Assembly (NCBI GenBank): GCA_002479215.1
Contig: DLME01000153.1
Coordinates: 1 to 13,888 of the forward strand
Length of the DNA stretch: 13,888 nucleotides
Direction of reading: 5' to 3'
Source of the DNA: Syntrophaceae bacterium UBA7544
GTDB taxonomy: Bacteria; Desulfobacterota; Syntrophia; Syntrophales; Smithellaceae
Shown here piece after piece: positions 1-7,720 of the stretch. Under the pieces are notes generated by a model. It was not told where the DNA came from and did not search any database. It saw only the letters and a list, made by a program, of their open reading frames with translations. Within the stretch, counting starts at the first letter, position 1, and each line of letters begins with the position of its first letter. Position numbers and translations under genes: made by a program.

Positions 1-1650
1 GGTCGTGAAAAACGGCTCAAAGACATATTGCAAGTTCTCCTTATTAATTCCTGATCCACTATCACTCACAGTTAAGACAACATAATCTCCGGGCGTGAAG
101 CCCAAATGATCCCGGCAAAAGGCTTCATCCAGATGGACATTATTCGTTTCCATGGTCAGTTTTCCCCCTCCGGGCATGGCGTCACGGGCGTTGGCCGCAA
201 GGTTGAAGAGAATCTGCTCGATGTGCGTCGGATCAAACTTTATCTGCCAGAGGTTTTCTTTAGGATAAAAACTCAGATGAACGTCCTCACCGATAACCCG
301 GGCAAGGGTTTTTTGTATGCTTAATATCAGTTCATTCAGATTTATTATTTTAGGCGAGATGATCTGTTTCCTGGAAAATGCCAAAAGTTGGGAAGTGATG
401 TCTCTGGAACGGCTGGCCGCTTTTTCGATCTCTTCAATATCTTTCAATACCGGATCACCTGACGTCAGTTTCGGCTTGGATAATTCCACATACCCCAGAA
501 TGACGTTAAGCATATTATTGAAATCATGTGCAACTCCGCCGGCCAGCCTTCCTACCGATTCCATCTTCTGAGCCTGTAGCAGCTGTTCTTCAAGTTTTGC
601 CTTTTCCTCCTCGGCCTTTTTCCGCGCATTAATGTCCCTGCCGGCAATTAGCAGTCCGGTGGGTTTGTCGTTTTCATCGCGGATAAAAGTGGCCGTGATT
701 TCCAGCCAGACTGTGCCACCATTTTTATGATGTACTTCCAGTTCGATCGTTCTTGATCGAGACGGGTCAATGGGTTCACCGCTGAACTCGATGGTCAATT
801 CTTCCGCCAATGTGTTTTGCGCCAGTGTAAAAGAGTCCGGTGTCAGGAGCCTATCAATAGGTAAACTCATAACCTCTTCCTGATTGTAGCCTATAAGCCA
901 CAGGCAGGACGGGCTGACATAGATCTGGTGCAAATTGAGATCGGTCGTCAAGACGACCTCATGTATGTTTTCGACAATCATGCGGTAGCGTTTCTCGCTC
1001 TCCTCTAAAGCCAGTTCGATTTTTTTGCGCGCCGTAATATTTCGAGCAGCCGCTATAATCTCCTGTGCTTTACCATGCACGTCTCTACCGAATGTTGCGG
1101 TAATTTCCAACCAGACAGTGCCGCCGTTTTTATGATATGCTTCCACTTCTAGCGTTCTCGATCCGTTCGCTTGGTTAGGTTGCCCGTTTTTCTGCGATTC
1201 CATTGCTTTGGCAAATACATTGGAGACGAACTCCAGAGATTGAGCGGTCACTAGTTTGTCAGCGGTAATTTTTTTGATTTCTTCCGGTGTATAACCCGTT
1301 AATAGTGTACGGTGATGACTGATGAAGGTAAACTGGAAATTGAAATCGACCGTAAAAACCACATCATGGACATTCTCGACAATCATCCGGTAGCGTTGTT
1401 CGCTTTCCGTTAACGCCTTGAGGATATTTTTGTAGCGCTTCTCGCTCGGCTTTAGTTTTGATTCTGTTTGTCTTTGTCCGGAAAGAAGTTTATTTGTTTT
1501 CTTGAGCATCATATTCATCGCTTCGGCAAGCGAATCGAGCTCATCATGGTTCCCTGCGATATCGATTGTTTTCGAATAATCTCCCGCTGCTGCTCGCTTG
1601 AGGGAAGCAATCATTGCGGCAATGCGATCTTTTTTGGATTTTACGGTCAT
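1..1650 (-). CDS. Sensor histidine kinase, HAMP-PAS-PAS-HisKA-HATPase (3' end outside window)
   Basis: The first 550 codons of a leftward gene are present; the C-terminus lies beyond base 1. In order: a HAMP-like segment (about residues 8-50, with GDYSKTIDIAG and DELDSLAEAMN), PAS 1 (~85-205), PAS 2 (~220-340), a coiled linker, a HisKA dimerisation domain with GGVAHDFNNML (phosphoacceptor His ~375), the N box NLAANARDAMPGGG (~483-496), the G1 box DSGSGI and the F box FEPFFTT at the window edge. No transmembrane segment precedes the HAMP-like part, so the kinase is probably cytoplasmic. The two PAS domains are near-duplicates: RYRMIVEN and HKNGGTVWLEITATF occur in both. ATG at 1650 is chosen because the frame is closed by a stop at 1666-1668 and GGTGA lies upstream; GTG at 1662 is an alternative start. 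HDFNN-type HisKA with PAS repeats is common in Deltaproteobacteria. A receiver domain may follow outside the window. Its signal and partner are unknown. Confidence 0.93.
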   Translation of the reverse strand, partial: MTVKSKKDRIAAMIASLKRAAAGDYSKTIDIAGNHDELDSLAEAMNMMLKKTNKLLSGQRQTESKLKPSEKRYKNILKALTESEQRYRMIVENVHDVVFTVDFNFQFTFISHHRTLLTGYTPEEIKKITADKLVTAQSLEFVSNVFAKAMESQKNGQPNQANGSRTLEVEAYHKNGGTVWLEITATFGRDVHGKAQEIIAAARNITARKKIELALEESEKRYRMIVENIHEVVLTTDLNLHQIYVSPSCLWLIGYNQEEVMSLPIDRLLTPDSFTLAQNTLAEELTIEFSGEPIDPSRSRTIELEVHHKNGGTVWLEITATFIRDENDKPTGLLIAGRDINARKKAEEEKAKLEEQLLQAQKMESVGRLAGGVAHDFNNMLNVILGYVELSKPKLTSGDPVLKDIEEIEKAASRSRDITSQLLAFSRKQIISPKIINLNELILSIQKTLARVIGEDVHLSFYPKENLWQIKFDPTHIEQILFNLAANARDAMPGGGKLTMETNNVHLDEAFCRDHLGFTPGDYVVLTVSDSGSGINKENLQYVFEPFFTT

Positions 1651-1736
1651 AGATATTATCACCGGTTAACCATGGCTGCTTACGGTTAAATTTGCATTGA
1701 TAAATTGAATCAATAAGAACTTTTTTCCTGGCAGAC

Positions 1737-1766
1737 AGTATAGGGGAAACGTTCATTGTATGTCAA
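1737..1766 (-). promoter_or_regulatory. Sigma-70-type promoter of the histidine kinase gene
   Basis: On the minus strand TTGACA (1766-1761) and TATACT (1742-1737) are separated by 18 bp, a near-consensus match. Transcription would start near 1730, giving a leader of about 80 nt before the ATG at 1650. The leader contains a small hairpin, ATTGAT / ATCAAT. Confidence 0.65.
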
Positions 1767-1834
1767 TTAAATATTGACCATAGCAACACCTACAAACATT
1801 CGCGTTTGAATATTCATGAAAAGCAAGGAATTTT

Positions 1835-2770
1835 TCAATCGACTTTCTGCTGCTTGGACTCAGGCACGGGGATACGATTTTCGCAAGGGACACCGGTCTG
1901 GCATAGACCACAGCCTGCGTATTCCCCGATGTATCCTTTCCCGTAAGCGCCCTCTATCCATGGTTTTTGCTTCTCGAAGAGCATCTGGAAACATTTGAGC
2001 TTATCGTGGCCTTTTTCACTGATTGCGCCGCCAGGACAACGGAGGATACACTTGCCACACTTGCCCGTTGCATAAAAAAGACAGTTGGCCAAATGGTGGG
2101 TATATGGTCTTATCGATGGTTCCAGTTTAAGATTGGTCACTACACTGCCACAACGCACGGCCAGCCCTTTGGAGGTGATGAAGCCGTCATTGAGGCTGAA
2201 GGTGCCCAAACCGGCCGCATAAGCGATATGTCTTTGTGACCATTTGGAAGCAAAACCGCCCGGCACAAGTAAAATTTCAAAAAAGGGTGATAAATCCGGA
2301 GCAATGGCCAAAAAACCCATACTCTCCAGAAGTGATACTAAATACTTCGAAAGATCTGAGATGAAATCCTGCCCCTGCCAGCGAGTATGATTCCAACGCA
2401 GAGAAGGTCCTTCTTTTTCCTGCGCGTTGCTCCGTTTTGTTTCGGCAGGAATAGGTAAAACAAAGGAAATGACACTGATGCTTCCGATCTCGGCAGTTTC
2501 ATGCTTTAACGTCTCTGTGAGATGCAGCGAGAGTATTTCCCGCGGGCTGAGATGCTTTTCGTGAACAATCTTCTTGAACTCGGCAAACAATGGGTCGTCT
2601 CCATCGGCAAAGCCAATCAGCGGCTCGTCAAAAATGGGTTGATCGTGGAAAGATGTAAGACGGTTCGCCGGACTGGTCCGAACGAAATTTTTAATGGCCT
2701 TCTCGATGAAAAGCTTTGGGTCGGAATTAAAACGTCTCTTTGTTTGTTTATCAACTGTAAAAGTAGTCAT
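1835..2770 (-). CDS. QueG/COG1600-like 4Fe-4S protein (epoxyqueuosine-reductase family relative)
   Basis: A 311-residue protein whose C-terminal half carries a two-cluster iron-sulfur motif: C230-x7-C238-x2-C241-x3-C245-P, then C260, and C287-x2-C290-x5-C296 (GCGLCQTGVPC). Upstream, RHIAYAAGLGTFSLNDGFIT (180-199) and AVRCGSVVTN match the core conserved in QueG-like proteins, which in true QueG binds cobalamin and reduces epoxyqueuosine in tRNA. There is no signal peptide or membrane segment, so it is probably cytoplasmic. True QueG is longer (about 350-380 residues, often with C-terminal HEAT-like repeats); this protein ends soon after the second cluster, and the long N-terminal extension (1-130) differs from QueG. 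It is therefore probably a paralogue of unknown substrate. ATG at 2770 has AGGA about 11 nt upstream. The family assignment is fairly firm; the function is not. Confidence 0.82.
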   Translation of the reverse strand: MTTFTVDKQTKRRFNSDPKLFIEKAIKNFVRTSPANRLTSFHDQPIFDEPLIGFADGDDPLFAEFKKIVHEKHLSPREILSLHLTETLKHETAEIGSISVISFVLPIPAETKRSNAQEKEGPSLRWNHTRWQGQDFISDLSKYLVSLLESMGFLAIAPDLSPFFEILLVPGGFASKWSQRHIAYAAGLGTFSLNDGFITSKGLAVRCGSVVTNLKLEPSIRPYTHHLANCLFYATGKCGKCILRCPGGAISEKGHDKLKCFQMLFEKQKPWIEGAYGKGYIGEYAGCGLCQTGVPCENRIPVPESKQQKVD

Positions 2771-2835
2771 TGGTGCAGTCCTGTCTTTAGTGTCTTGGAA
2801 ATTCCAGACATGGGAATGATGGGTCGGTTGTTCAT
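2767..2835 (-). CDS. Possible 22-codon leader ORF overlapping the QueG-like start
   Basis: In the leader of the QueG-like gene an ATG at 2835 opens a 22-residue frame (MNNRPIIPMSGISK...TGLHQ). Its TGA overlaps the next gene's start as ATGA (2770-2767). The ATGA overlap is the usual geometry for translational coupling, but no good Shine-Dalgarno sequence is seen upstream of this ATG and an ORF this short can arise by chance. Confidence 0.25.
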   Translation of the reverse strand: MNNRPIIPMSGISKTLKTGLHQ

Positions 2836-3124
2836 CTCAGTAATTAGGTAACTCTTTACTCCCGCAGGTTTGATAAGAATTCTTTTTTCGTGGAGGACGT
2901 ATAAGATAAGCGGCTTTGTGTGTCAATAAAATTTATAACAAACATGCAAGTTCAAAGATTCCCGATTGAAATATTGGATCAAGAATGGAAATTCAAAAAA
3001 CAACATTACAGGAAGAAGTTAATAAACTTTTCATATTGTCGTAGATAAAAAAATTATTTATCAGAGCGTGGCTTGTGCTGAATTCAGTCGAGATAGTATT
3101 GCTTTTCTGAATATTCTTAATCTC
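2836..3124. other. AT-rich spacer without a recognisable gene
   Basis: Together with the leader at 2771-2835 this is a gap of 354 bp between the QueG-like gene and the lipoprotein gene. Apart from the promoter at 2898-2926 I see no coding region, RNA gene, repeat copy or convincing terminator. Confidence 0.6.
2898..2926 (-). promoter_or_regulatory. Sigma-70-type promoter of the QueG-like gene
   Basis: On the minus strand TTGACA (2926-2921) and TATACG (2903-2898) are spaced by 17 bp. The -35 is perfect and the -10 matches 4 of 6. The predicted start point near 2891 gives a leader of about 120 nt, which contains the small ATGA-overlapping ORF. Confidence 0.55.
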
Positions 3125-3553
3125 CTATTTCCGCAAAAAATTCCAACCTAAAAAACTGAGGCTCTCGGTTTTTGAGGTCCATTTGCATTCGAAGGAGTCC
3201 GTTTTGCTATTATAAAGCAAACATGAATACTCCTCGCTTGAAAAATCGCCGCATTCATTATTGGATTTATCGTAGTTCGAAACCTTTATCTGCAGATTCT
3301 GCGTCTTTTTATCATATTGCCATGTCGCCTCATTGAACTTTTTAAAACCGCCGACAAAAGTAAGTTTTCCGTCGGAATGAAAAACCATGGACATCGGCTC
3401 AGCGGCACCACCAGGATAGCTCCATGTCCCCTCCGGAGAAATAATAGTTGGCTTTAATGAACACGATTCCAGGAAACCCAGGAAGAGGAGCAAAGAGAAA
3501 AACAATATACTGCTCATTATTATTGGCCTGCCATTGTTTGTATTGATCCGCAT
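3125..3553 (-). CDS. Small putative lipoprotein, beta-rich, unknown function
   Basis: A 142-residue protein with a lipoprotein signal: basic N-region (R2, R9), hydrophobic core IMSSILFFSLLLFLGF, then lipobox L-E-S-C with the acylated Cys at 31. The mature ~110 residues are rich in short beta-type segments (GTWSYPGG, SMVFHSDGKLTFVGGF, ATWQYDKKTQNLQIKVS). This resembles small lipocalin-like or META-like envelope lipoproteins in style only; I do not recognise a specific family. The start at 3553 is favoured over the internal Met13 because GAGG lies 6 nt upstream and because starting at Met13 would leave the signal peptide without positive charge. Cysteines after the lipidated one (in NECGDF, YSCLL, FECKW) could form a disulfide. 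It would be anchored in the inner or outer membrane facing the periplasm. No functional link to neighbours is evident. Confidence 0.8.
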   Translation of the reverse strand: MRINTNNGRPIIMSSILFFSLLLFLGFLESCSLKPTIISPEGTWSYPGGAAEPMSMVFHSDGKLTFVGGFKKFNEATWQYDKKTQNLQIKVSNYDKSNNECGDFSSEEYSCLLYNSKTDSFECKWTSKTESLSFLGWNFLRK

Positions 3554-3725
3554 AATATGCCTCGTACTGATCTTTTATTACTTTATTTTGATAAAAAAAG
3601 CGATTGGAAATACTCTTCCAACTGCAATTGATAAAATCCTAAAATACTTAGAATTTTTTTCTGAAGATGGGTTTTCGTTTATAAAGAAGGCGAACCGGCC
3701 AACGACATTAACTGGCTAATATTTC

Positions 3726-3753
3726 TTGACAGATTATCAATTTCGGTTATACT
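3726..3753 (+). promoter_or_regulatory. Sigma-70-type promoter of the acyl-CoA synthetase operon
   Basis: TTGACA (3726-3731) and TATACT (3748-3753) are separated by 16 bp. The expected start point is about 3760, leaving a leader of about 130 nt before the ATG at 3890. The spacer is of normal length, not the 19-20 bp typical of promoters activated by DNA distortion by MerR-type proteins, so a repressor mode fits better here. Confidence 0.65.
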
Positions 3754-3773
3754 TAACCCAGTTTACGTTAAGT
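3751..3773. promoter_or_regulatory. Inverted repeat over -10/+1, candidate operator
   Basis: ACTTAAC (3751-3757), 9 bp, GTTAAGT (3767-3773) form a perfect 7-bp inverted repeat. It overlaps the last three bases of the -10 hexamer and spans the predicted start point, the position of a classical repressor operator. The internal TTTACGTTAA resembles the sites I recall for LiuR-type MerR regulators of acyl-CoA catabolism genes. That the MerR protein encoded at the end of this operon binds here is inference. Confidence 0.45.
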
Positions 3774-3889
3774 GGCAATAGGGCAGGTAAATTAACAGTC
3801 AAAGTAAAATTTTTTTTCCAAAGATATTCGGCTTTTCTTAAATGAAAATATTCGCTGATTTCAAGACAATAAATTAAAGGGGTGCTTTT

Positions 3890-5530
3890 ATGTCCGGCTT
3901 TGTCCATAAAACAATCGGCCAGGTAATTCGGGAAACGGCGGCGTGCTATCCGCAAAATCTCGCCCTTATCCATCCCGAATTCGGTGTCCGGCAAAATTAT
4001 CGGGATTTTTATGATAACTGCAAAGCTATTGCCAAAGGGCTTATGGCCATAGGCGTTAAAAGGGGAGACAATGTGTCCGTATGGACGACTAATATCCCGG
4101 AATGGGTCTATTTGCAATTTGCCCTGGGAATGATCGGCGGGGTTCTGGTGACGGTCAATACCAGTTATCAATCCCATGAATTGGAGTATATCCTGAAACA
4201 GTCCGATTCCACAACCCTGTTTCTTATGGAATCTTACCGGGACACCAGCTTTTATGAAACTGCCCGGCGTATCATTCCGGAATTGGATGTCTGTGAACCG
4301 GGACGTCTGGTTTCAGAGAAACTTCCCTTGATGAAAACCGTCATTTTTATCGGCCCGAGGGAAGTGACGCCCGGGATGTTCCATTTTAAAGATTTTATTA
4401 ACATGGGGAAAAATATCACGGATCAGGAATTGAATGATCGGATGAAATCTCTTGATGATCACGATGTCATCAATATGCAGTATACATCAGGGACGACCGG
4501 TTTCCCTAAAGGAGTCATGCTTACCCACCACAATGTTGTCAATAACGGCCGCATGGTCGGGGATGTGATGGGTATGACCGAAAAAGACAGCCTTCTGATT
4601 CAGGTGCCGTTATTTCATTGCTTCGGCTGTGTGATGAGCACGATGAATTGTGTGTATCACGGTTCGACTATGGTTGTTTTGGAATTCTTCGATCCCGCCA
4701 AAGCCCTTCAGATGATAGCCGCTGAGCGTTGTACGGCAGTAAACGGAGTGCCGACGATGTTTGTTGCGATGTTGAATCATCCTGATTTTGAGCGTTACGA
4801 TTTGCAATCTCTGCGGACAGGCATTATGGCCGGAGCGCCATGTCCCGAAGAAACCATGAATCAGGTCAGAACAAAGATGCACTGTGAAGAAGTTGTGATT
4901 GCCTTTGGCCAAACGGAGTCCGCTCCCGTGATGACGATGACGCGGCGTGACGATCCGGTGGAACTGCGGGTAGCGACTGTCGGCAGGCTTTTACCGGACA
5001 TCGAAGGCAAAATTGTCGATCCGGAAAGCGGGAAAGATTTACCAGACGATGTTCAGGGTGAGATTGTTACCCGCAGCGCCTGTGTGATGAAAGGGTATTA
5101 TAAGATGCCCGAAGCCACGGCTGAAGCTATTGATAGAGATGGCTGGCTGCACACGGGCGATTTGGGGGAAGTGGATAAAAATGGCTATTTTAAAGTGACC
5201 GGGCGGATTAAGGATATGATTATTCGCGGCGGTGAGAATATCTATCCCCGGGAAATCGAGGAGTTTCTTTACAAACACCCGAAGGTTGTCAGTGTGCAGG
5301 TAATAGGAATTCCCGATAAAAAATATGGAGAGCAGGTTCTGGCGGCAATTCAGCTCAAGGATGGGCAGAGGGCCACACCCGAAGAGTTCAGTGAGTTCTG
5401 CAAGGGCAAGATAGCCCGGCACAAGATTCCCAAATATTGGGAGTTCGTTGATACTTTTCCGATGACGGCCAGCGGCAAGATTCAGAAATATAAAATGAAG
5501 GAGACCTTCGCCAGAAAATACAAAAACTAA
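3890..5530 (+). CDS. Acyl-CoA synthetase 1 (AMP-forming, fatty acid type)
   Basis: A 546-residue member of the ANL adenylating superfamily. It would activate a carboxylic acid with ATP to an acyl-adenylate and transfer it to CoA. All core motifs are intact: the phosphate-binding loop YTSGTTGFPKG (198-208), GQTES (~340-344), HTGDLG (421-426), the hinge GRIKDMIIRGGENIYPREIE (438-457) and the catalytic lysine in ASGKIQK (K530). Overall it resembles the medium/long-chain group that includes ACSF2 and many FadD-like proteins; the exact substrate cannot be read from sequence. AAAGGGGTG lies just before the ATG and supports the start. It is the first gene after the promoter at 3726, followed 198 nt later by a second synthetase in the same direction, with repeat R1 between them. 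In a syntrophic anaerobe such enzymes typically feed beta-oxidation or benzoate-type degradation (inference). Confidence 0.95.
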   Translation: MSGFVHKTIGQVIRETAACYPQNLALIHPEFGVRQNYRDFYDNCKAIAKGLMAIGVKRGDNVSVWTTNIPEWVYLQFALGMIGGVLVTVNTSYQSHELEYILKQSDSTTLFLMESYRDTSFYETARRIIPELDVCEPGRLVSEKLPLMKTVIFIGPREVTPGMFHFKDFINMGKNITDQELNDRMKSLDDHDVINMQYTSGTTGFPKGVMLTHHNVVNNGRMVGDVMGMTEKDSLLIQVPLFHCFGCVMSTMNCVYHGSTMVVLEFFDPAKALQMIAAERCTAVNGVPTMFVAMLNHPDFERYDLQSLRTGIMAGAPCPEETMNQVRTKMHCEEVVIAFGQTESAPVMTMTRRDDPVELRVATVGRLLPDIEGKIVDPESGKDLPDDVQGEIVTRSACVMKGYYKMPEATAEAIDRDGWLHTGDLGEVDKNGYFKVTGRIKDMIIRGGENIYPREIEEFLYKHPKVVSVQVIGIPDKKYGEQVLAAIQLKDGQRATPEEFSEFCKGKIARHKIPKYWEFVDTFPMTASGKIQKYKMKETFARKYKN

Positions 5531-5563
5531 TCTGAATATCATGTTTTTAAAACAGGTTTACAC

Positions 5564-5591
5564 AACAGTGTTTGCTGCTGTTAAGTTTTTT
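5564..5591 (+). terminator. Weak possible terminator or attenuator after synthetase 1
   Basis: AACAG (5564-5568) pairs with CTGTT (5578-5582), followed after three bases by six T (5586-5591). The stem is only 5 bp, so termination would be partial at best. It is followed immediately by repeat R1. Confidence 0.3.
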
Positions 5592-5703
5592 AATCCCGCG
5601 ACTTGGAATCCCTCGGCTCCAGCCGGGGGAGGAAATCGCCGTGACCCGCGGGAGGTCGCGTTGCTTTAAGGAACCTCCGGCTCTTGCTGGAGGGGTCTCC
5701 ACT
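5592..5703 (+). repeat. Dispersed structured repeat R1, copy 1 (full length)
   Basis: A 112-bp GC-rich element running from AATCCCGCGACT to CTCCACT, nearly colinear with the copy at 12939-13051 and present in shortened form at 12261-12308, all in the same orientation. It can fold into three stem-loops: CCTCGGC/GCCGGGG, CGTGACC/GGTCGCG around a CCGCGGG-type centre, and CCTCCGGC/GCTGGAGG. It carries no ORF and lies between the two synthetase genes, ending 25 nt before the ATG of the second. If the genes are co-transcribed it is part of the mRNA and could affect stability or expression ratio. No clear target-site duplication is seen. Confidence 0.8.
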
Positions 5704-5728
5704 AATTAATTAGGATGGATTAAACGAT

Positions 5729-7279
5729 ATGACAAACAAATTTCACCGCGATACGATCGGCGACATTTCCAGAAGATCAGCTTCCAGGTATCCCGACGAA
5801 ACCGCAATTATTTTCCAAGGCAAAACGCTGACATTTTCCGAACTGGAAATGGAGGCATGCCGCTTTGCCAATCTGATGCTTGCGTACGGCGTTAAAAAGG
5901 GGGACAAAGTGGCTATCAATGCGTATAACTCGCATTACTATCCGATATCGCTTTTGGGCCTCTCCAAAATCGGGGCGGCGCAGGTGCCGGTCAATTATAT
6001 GCTCAATAGCGAAGAAATATCTTATGTTGTTTCACACTCCGGCGCGAAAATTTTTCTGGTGGAGGACGCACTACTGCCGCTGGTCGAACAGAAAAAAGAA
6101 CTTTTCCGCTTGGTGCAAAAATGGGGGCTGATTCCAGTGGAATCAGGTGCCTTGCCCGCTGGATATTTTGACCTCGAAAAAGAGATGTCCGGAATGTCCG
6201 ACGATGAACCGGATATGGATGTATCGGCGGAAGATATAGTCCAGATACCCTACACCAGCGGAACGGAATCAAAACCAAAAGGGGCGATGCTTTCCAACCG
6301 CTCGCTTATGTCCCAATATTTCAGTTGTATCGTAGACGGTCAGTATGAAAAAAAGGATATCAGTATTCATGCCCTTCCGCTTTTCCACTGTGCCCAGCTG
6401 CACTGCTTTTTGATGCCGTTTATTTATGTCGGGGCAAAAAATATTATCCTGCATAAAACGGATCCGGTAGAGATAATGAAAAACATTGAAAAGTACAAAG
6501 TAACCCATATGTTTGCTCCGCCGACTGTATGGATAGGGCTTCTCAATCATCCGGAATTTAATAGTTACAATCTTGGTAGCCTCAAGAAGGCGGCGTATGG
6601 TGCGAGCATCATGCCGATTGAGGTCATTAAACAGCTCAGTCAGACCTTTGCCGGAATACGGTTATGGAATTATTACGGGCAGACTGAAATGGGGCCCGTT
6701 GCCACTATATTAAAGCCAGAGGACCAGATCAATAAGCCGGGCTCCGCGGGCAAACCCGCATTAAATGTAGAGACAAGGTTGATGGATGATAACGGCGGTT
6801 TTGTTCCTTTGGGGGAGGTAGGTGAAATAGTCCACAGGTCGGGCCAGGTAATGACCGGATATCTTAATGACCCGGAGAAGACTGCCGAAGCCTTCCAGTT
6901 TGAGTGGTTTCACAGCGGCGATCTCGGTGTATTCGACAACGACGGGTATCTGTATGTTGTTGACAGAAAAAAAGATATGATTAAGACTGGGGGCGAGAAT
7001 GTCGCCTCACGGGAGGTCGAGGAGGTGCTTTATTCGCATCCGGCAATTGAGGAAGCGGCTGTAATCGGACTTTCCGATCCGAAATGGATAGAGGTGGTTT
7101 CAGCCGTCGTAGTTTTAAAAAACGGGTCAAAATTATCCGATACGGATATTATTGACTTCTGTAAAAAAAGGTTGGCGGCCTTTAAGTGCCCGAAGAAGGT
7201 TTTTATCGCAAAGGCGCTGACAAAAAATCCTTCAGGTAAAATTTTAAAAAGAGAACTTCGGGAAAAATACGCAGCCTGA
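5729..7279 (+). CDS. Acyl-CoA synthetase 2 (AMP-forming, FadD13-like group)
   Basis: A 516-residue ANL enzyme, clearly a different subfamily from its upstream neighbour. The phosphate-binding loop reads YTSGTESKPKG (175-185), the TSGTES variant found in a subset of fatty-acyl-CoA synthetases. Further motifs: YYGQTEMGP (~315-323), HSGDLG (395-400), DRKKDMIKTGGENVASREVE (412-431) and the catalytic lysine in PSGKILKR (K504). All catalytic elements are present, so it should be active. ATG at 5729 has only AGGA at 13 nt distance, a weak ribosome site; with repeat R1 just upstream this may lower or regulate translation. The merR gene follows after 34 nt. Two different synthetases side by side suggest two acid substrates or chain lengths under shared control (inference). 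Confidence 0.94.
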   Translation: MTNKFHRDTIGDISRRSASRYPDETAIIFQGKTLTFSELEMEACRFANLMLAYGVKKGDKVAINAYNSHYYPISLLGLSKIGAAQVPVNYMLNSEEISYVVSHSGAKIFLVEDALLPLVEQKKELFRLVQKWGLIPVESGALPAGYFDLEKEMSGMSDDEPDMDVSAEDIVQIPYTSGTESKPKGAMLSNRSLMSQYFSCIVDGQYEKKDISIHALPLFHCAQLHCFLMPFIYVGAKNIILHKTDPVEIMKNIEKYKVTHMFAPPTVWIGLLNHPEFNSYNLGSLKKAAYGASIMPIEVIKQLSQTFAGIRLWNYYGQTEMGPVATILKPEDQINKPGSAGKPALNVETRLMDDNGGFVPLGEVGEIVHRSGQVMTGYLNDPEKTAEAFQFEWFHSGDLGVFDNDGYLYVVDRKKDMIKTGGENVASREVEEVLYSHPAIEEAAVIGLSDPKWIEVVSAVVVLKNGSKLSDTDIIDFCKKRLAAFKCPKKVFIAKALTKNPSGKILKRELREKYAA

Positions 7280-7313
7280 TTTATGCGAAATTCATGAGTA
7301 AAGGTGGAAACCT

Positions 7314-7694
7314 ATGAGTGATGAATTCATCTCCATCGGTGAGTTGGCAAAAAAGCTGGAAATGAGTCAGCGGACAGTTCGTTATTACGAGGAAATCGGC
7401 CTGCTCAATTCCATCAAGCGCGTTGAAGGGGGCCGCCGGGTTTATACCGATGTTGATCTGCGCCGTCTGAAACTGATCAAGCGGCTGAAAATCATGGGCA
7501 TGACGCTTTCGGAAATGCAGGAACTGGAAGCGATGTGGACAATCGAGAAATCCAACGAGAAAGTGCTCAAACGCCTGCTCGAACTTTTGAGTAATCACCT
7601 GAAAAGGCTTGATGATCGCATTGCGGATCTCGACATCTTGAGAAACGAGATTATGGAATATCAGGAACGGATCCGGTCGAAGATTGACAAATGA
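7314..7694 (+). CDS. MerR-family transcriptional regulator
   Basis: A 126-residue DNA-binding protein. It has a winged helix-turn-helix at the N-terminus (ISIGELAKKLEMSQRTVRYYEEIGLL, residues 7-31), the wing with GGRRVY (39-44), then a long charged helix (about 78-122) that forms the antiparallel coiled coil of MerR dimers. It contains no cysteine, so it does not sense metals or thiols in the MerR/CueR manner; a short effector part of this kind fits the acyl-CoA-linked or small-molecule MerR groups. The start is supported by AAGGTGG 7 nt upstream. It lies 34 nt after synthetase 2 with no promoter between them, so it is probably the last gene of the same operon and may regulate it through the dyad at 3751-3773. 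Effector and target are inference. Confidence 0.92.
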   Translation: MSDEFISIGELAKKLEMSQRTVRYYEEIGLLNSIKRVEGGRRVYTDVDLRRLKLIKRLKIMGMTLSEMQELEAMWTIEKSNEKVLKRLLELLSNHLKRLDDRIADLDILRNEIMEYQERIRSKIDK

Positions 7695-7720
7695 AAGTGG
7701 GACTTTTAATTTTTATTTTC
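7694..7720 (+). terminator. Weak possible terminator after merR
   Basis: AAAGT-GGG-ACTTT at 7694-7706, overlapping the stop codon, is followed by TAATTTTTATTTT. The stem is short (5 bp) but the T-rich tail and position fit the end of the synthetase operon. Confidence 0.3.

Larger units (their letters stand above)
3554..3889. other. Divergent intergenic region upstream of the acyl-CoA synthetase operon
   Basis: This 336-bp AT-rich gap separates the leftward lipoprotein gene from the rightward synthetase gene. The right part holds a strong rightward promoter and an overlapping inverted repeat, listed separately, and then a leader of about 130 nt. The left part (3554-3725) shows no convincing promoter for the lipoprotein gene and no gene I can support. 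Confidence 0.6.

Noticed and set aside
1544..1756. 70-codon leftward frame overlapping the kinase start
   Set aside because: It overlaps the kinase N-terminus in another frame, shows no domain pattern, and would remove the HAMP-like coding frame; probably chance.
3737..4177. 146-codon leftward frame opposite the start of synthetase 1
   Set aside because: Antisense shadow of a strongly conserved gene, also covering its promoter; composition is not protein-like.
5039..5542. 167-codon leftward frame opposite the end of synthetase 1
   Set aside because: Lies opposite the conserved C-terminal motifs of the synthetase; no recognisable domain and no ribosome site of note.
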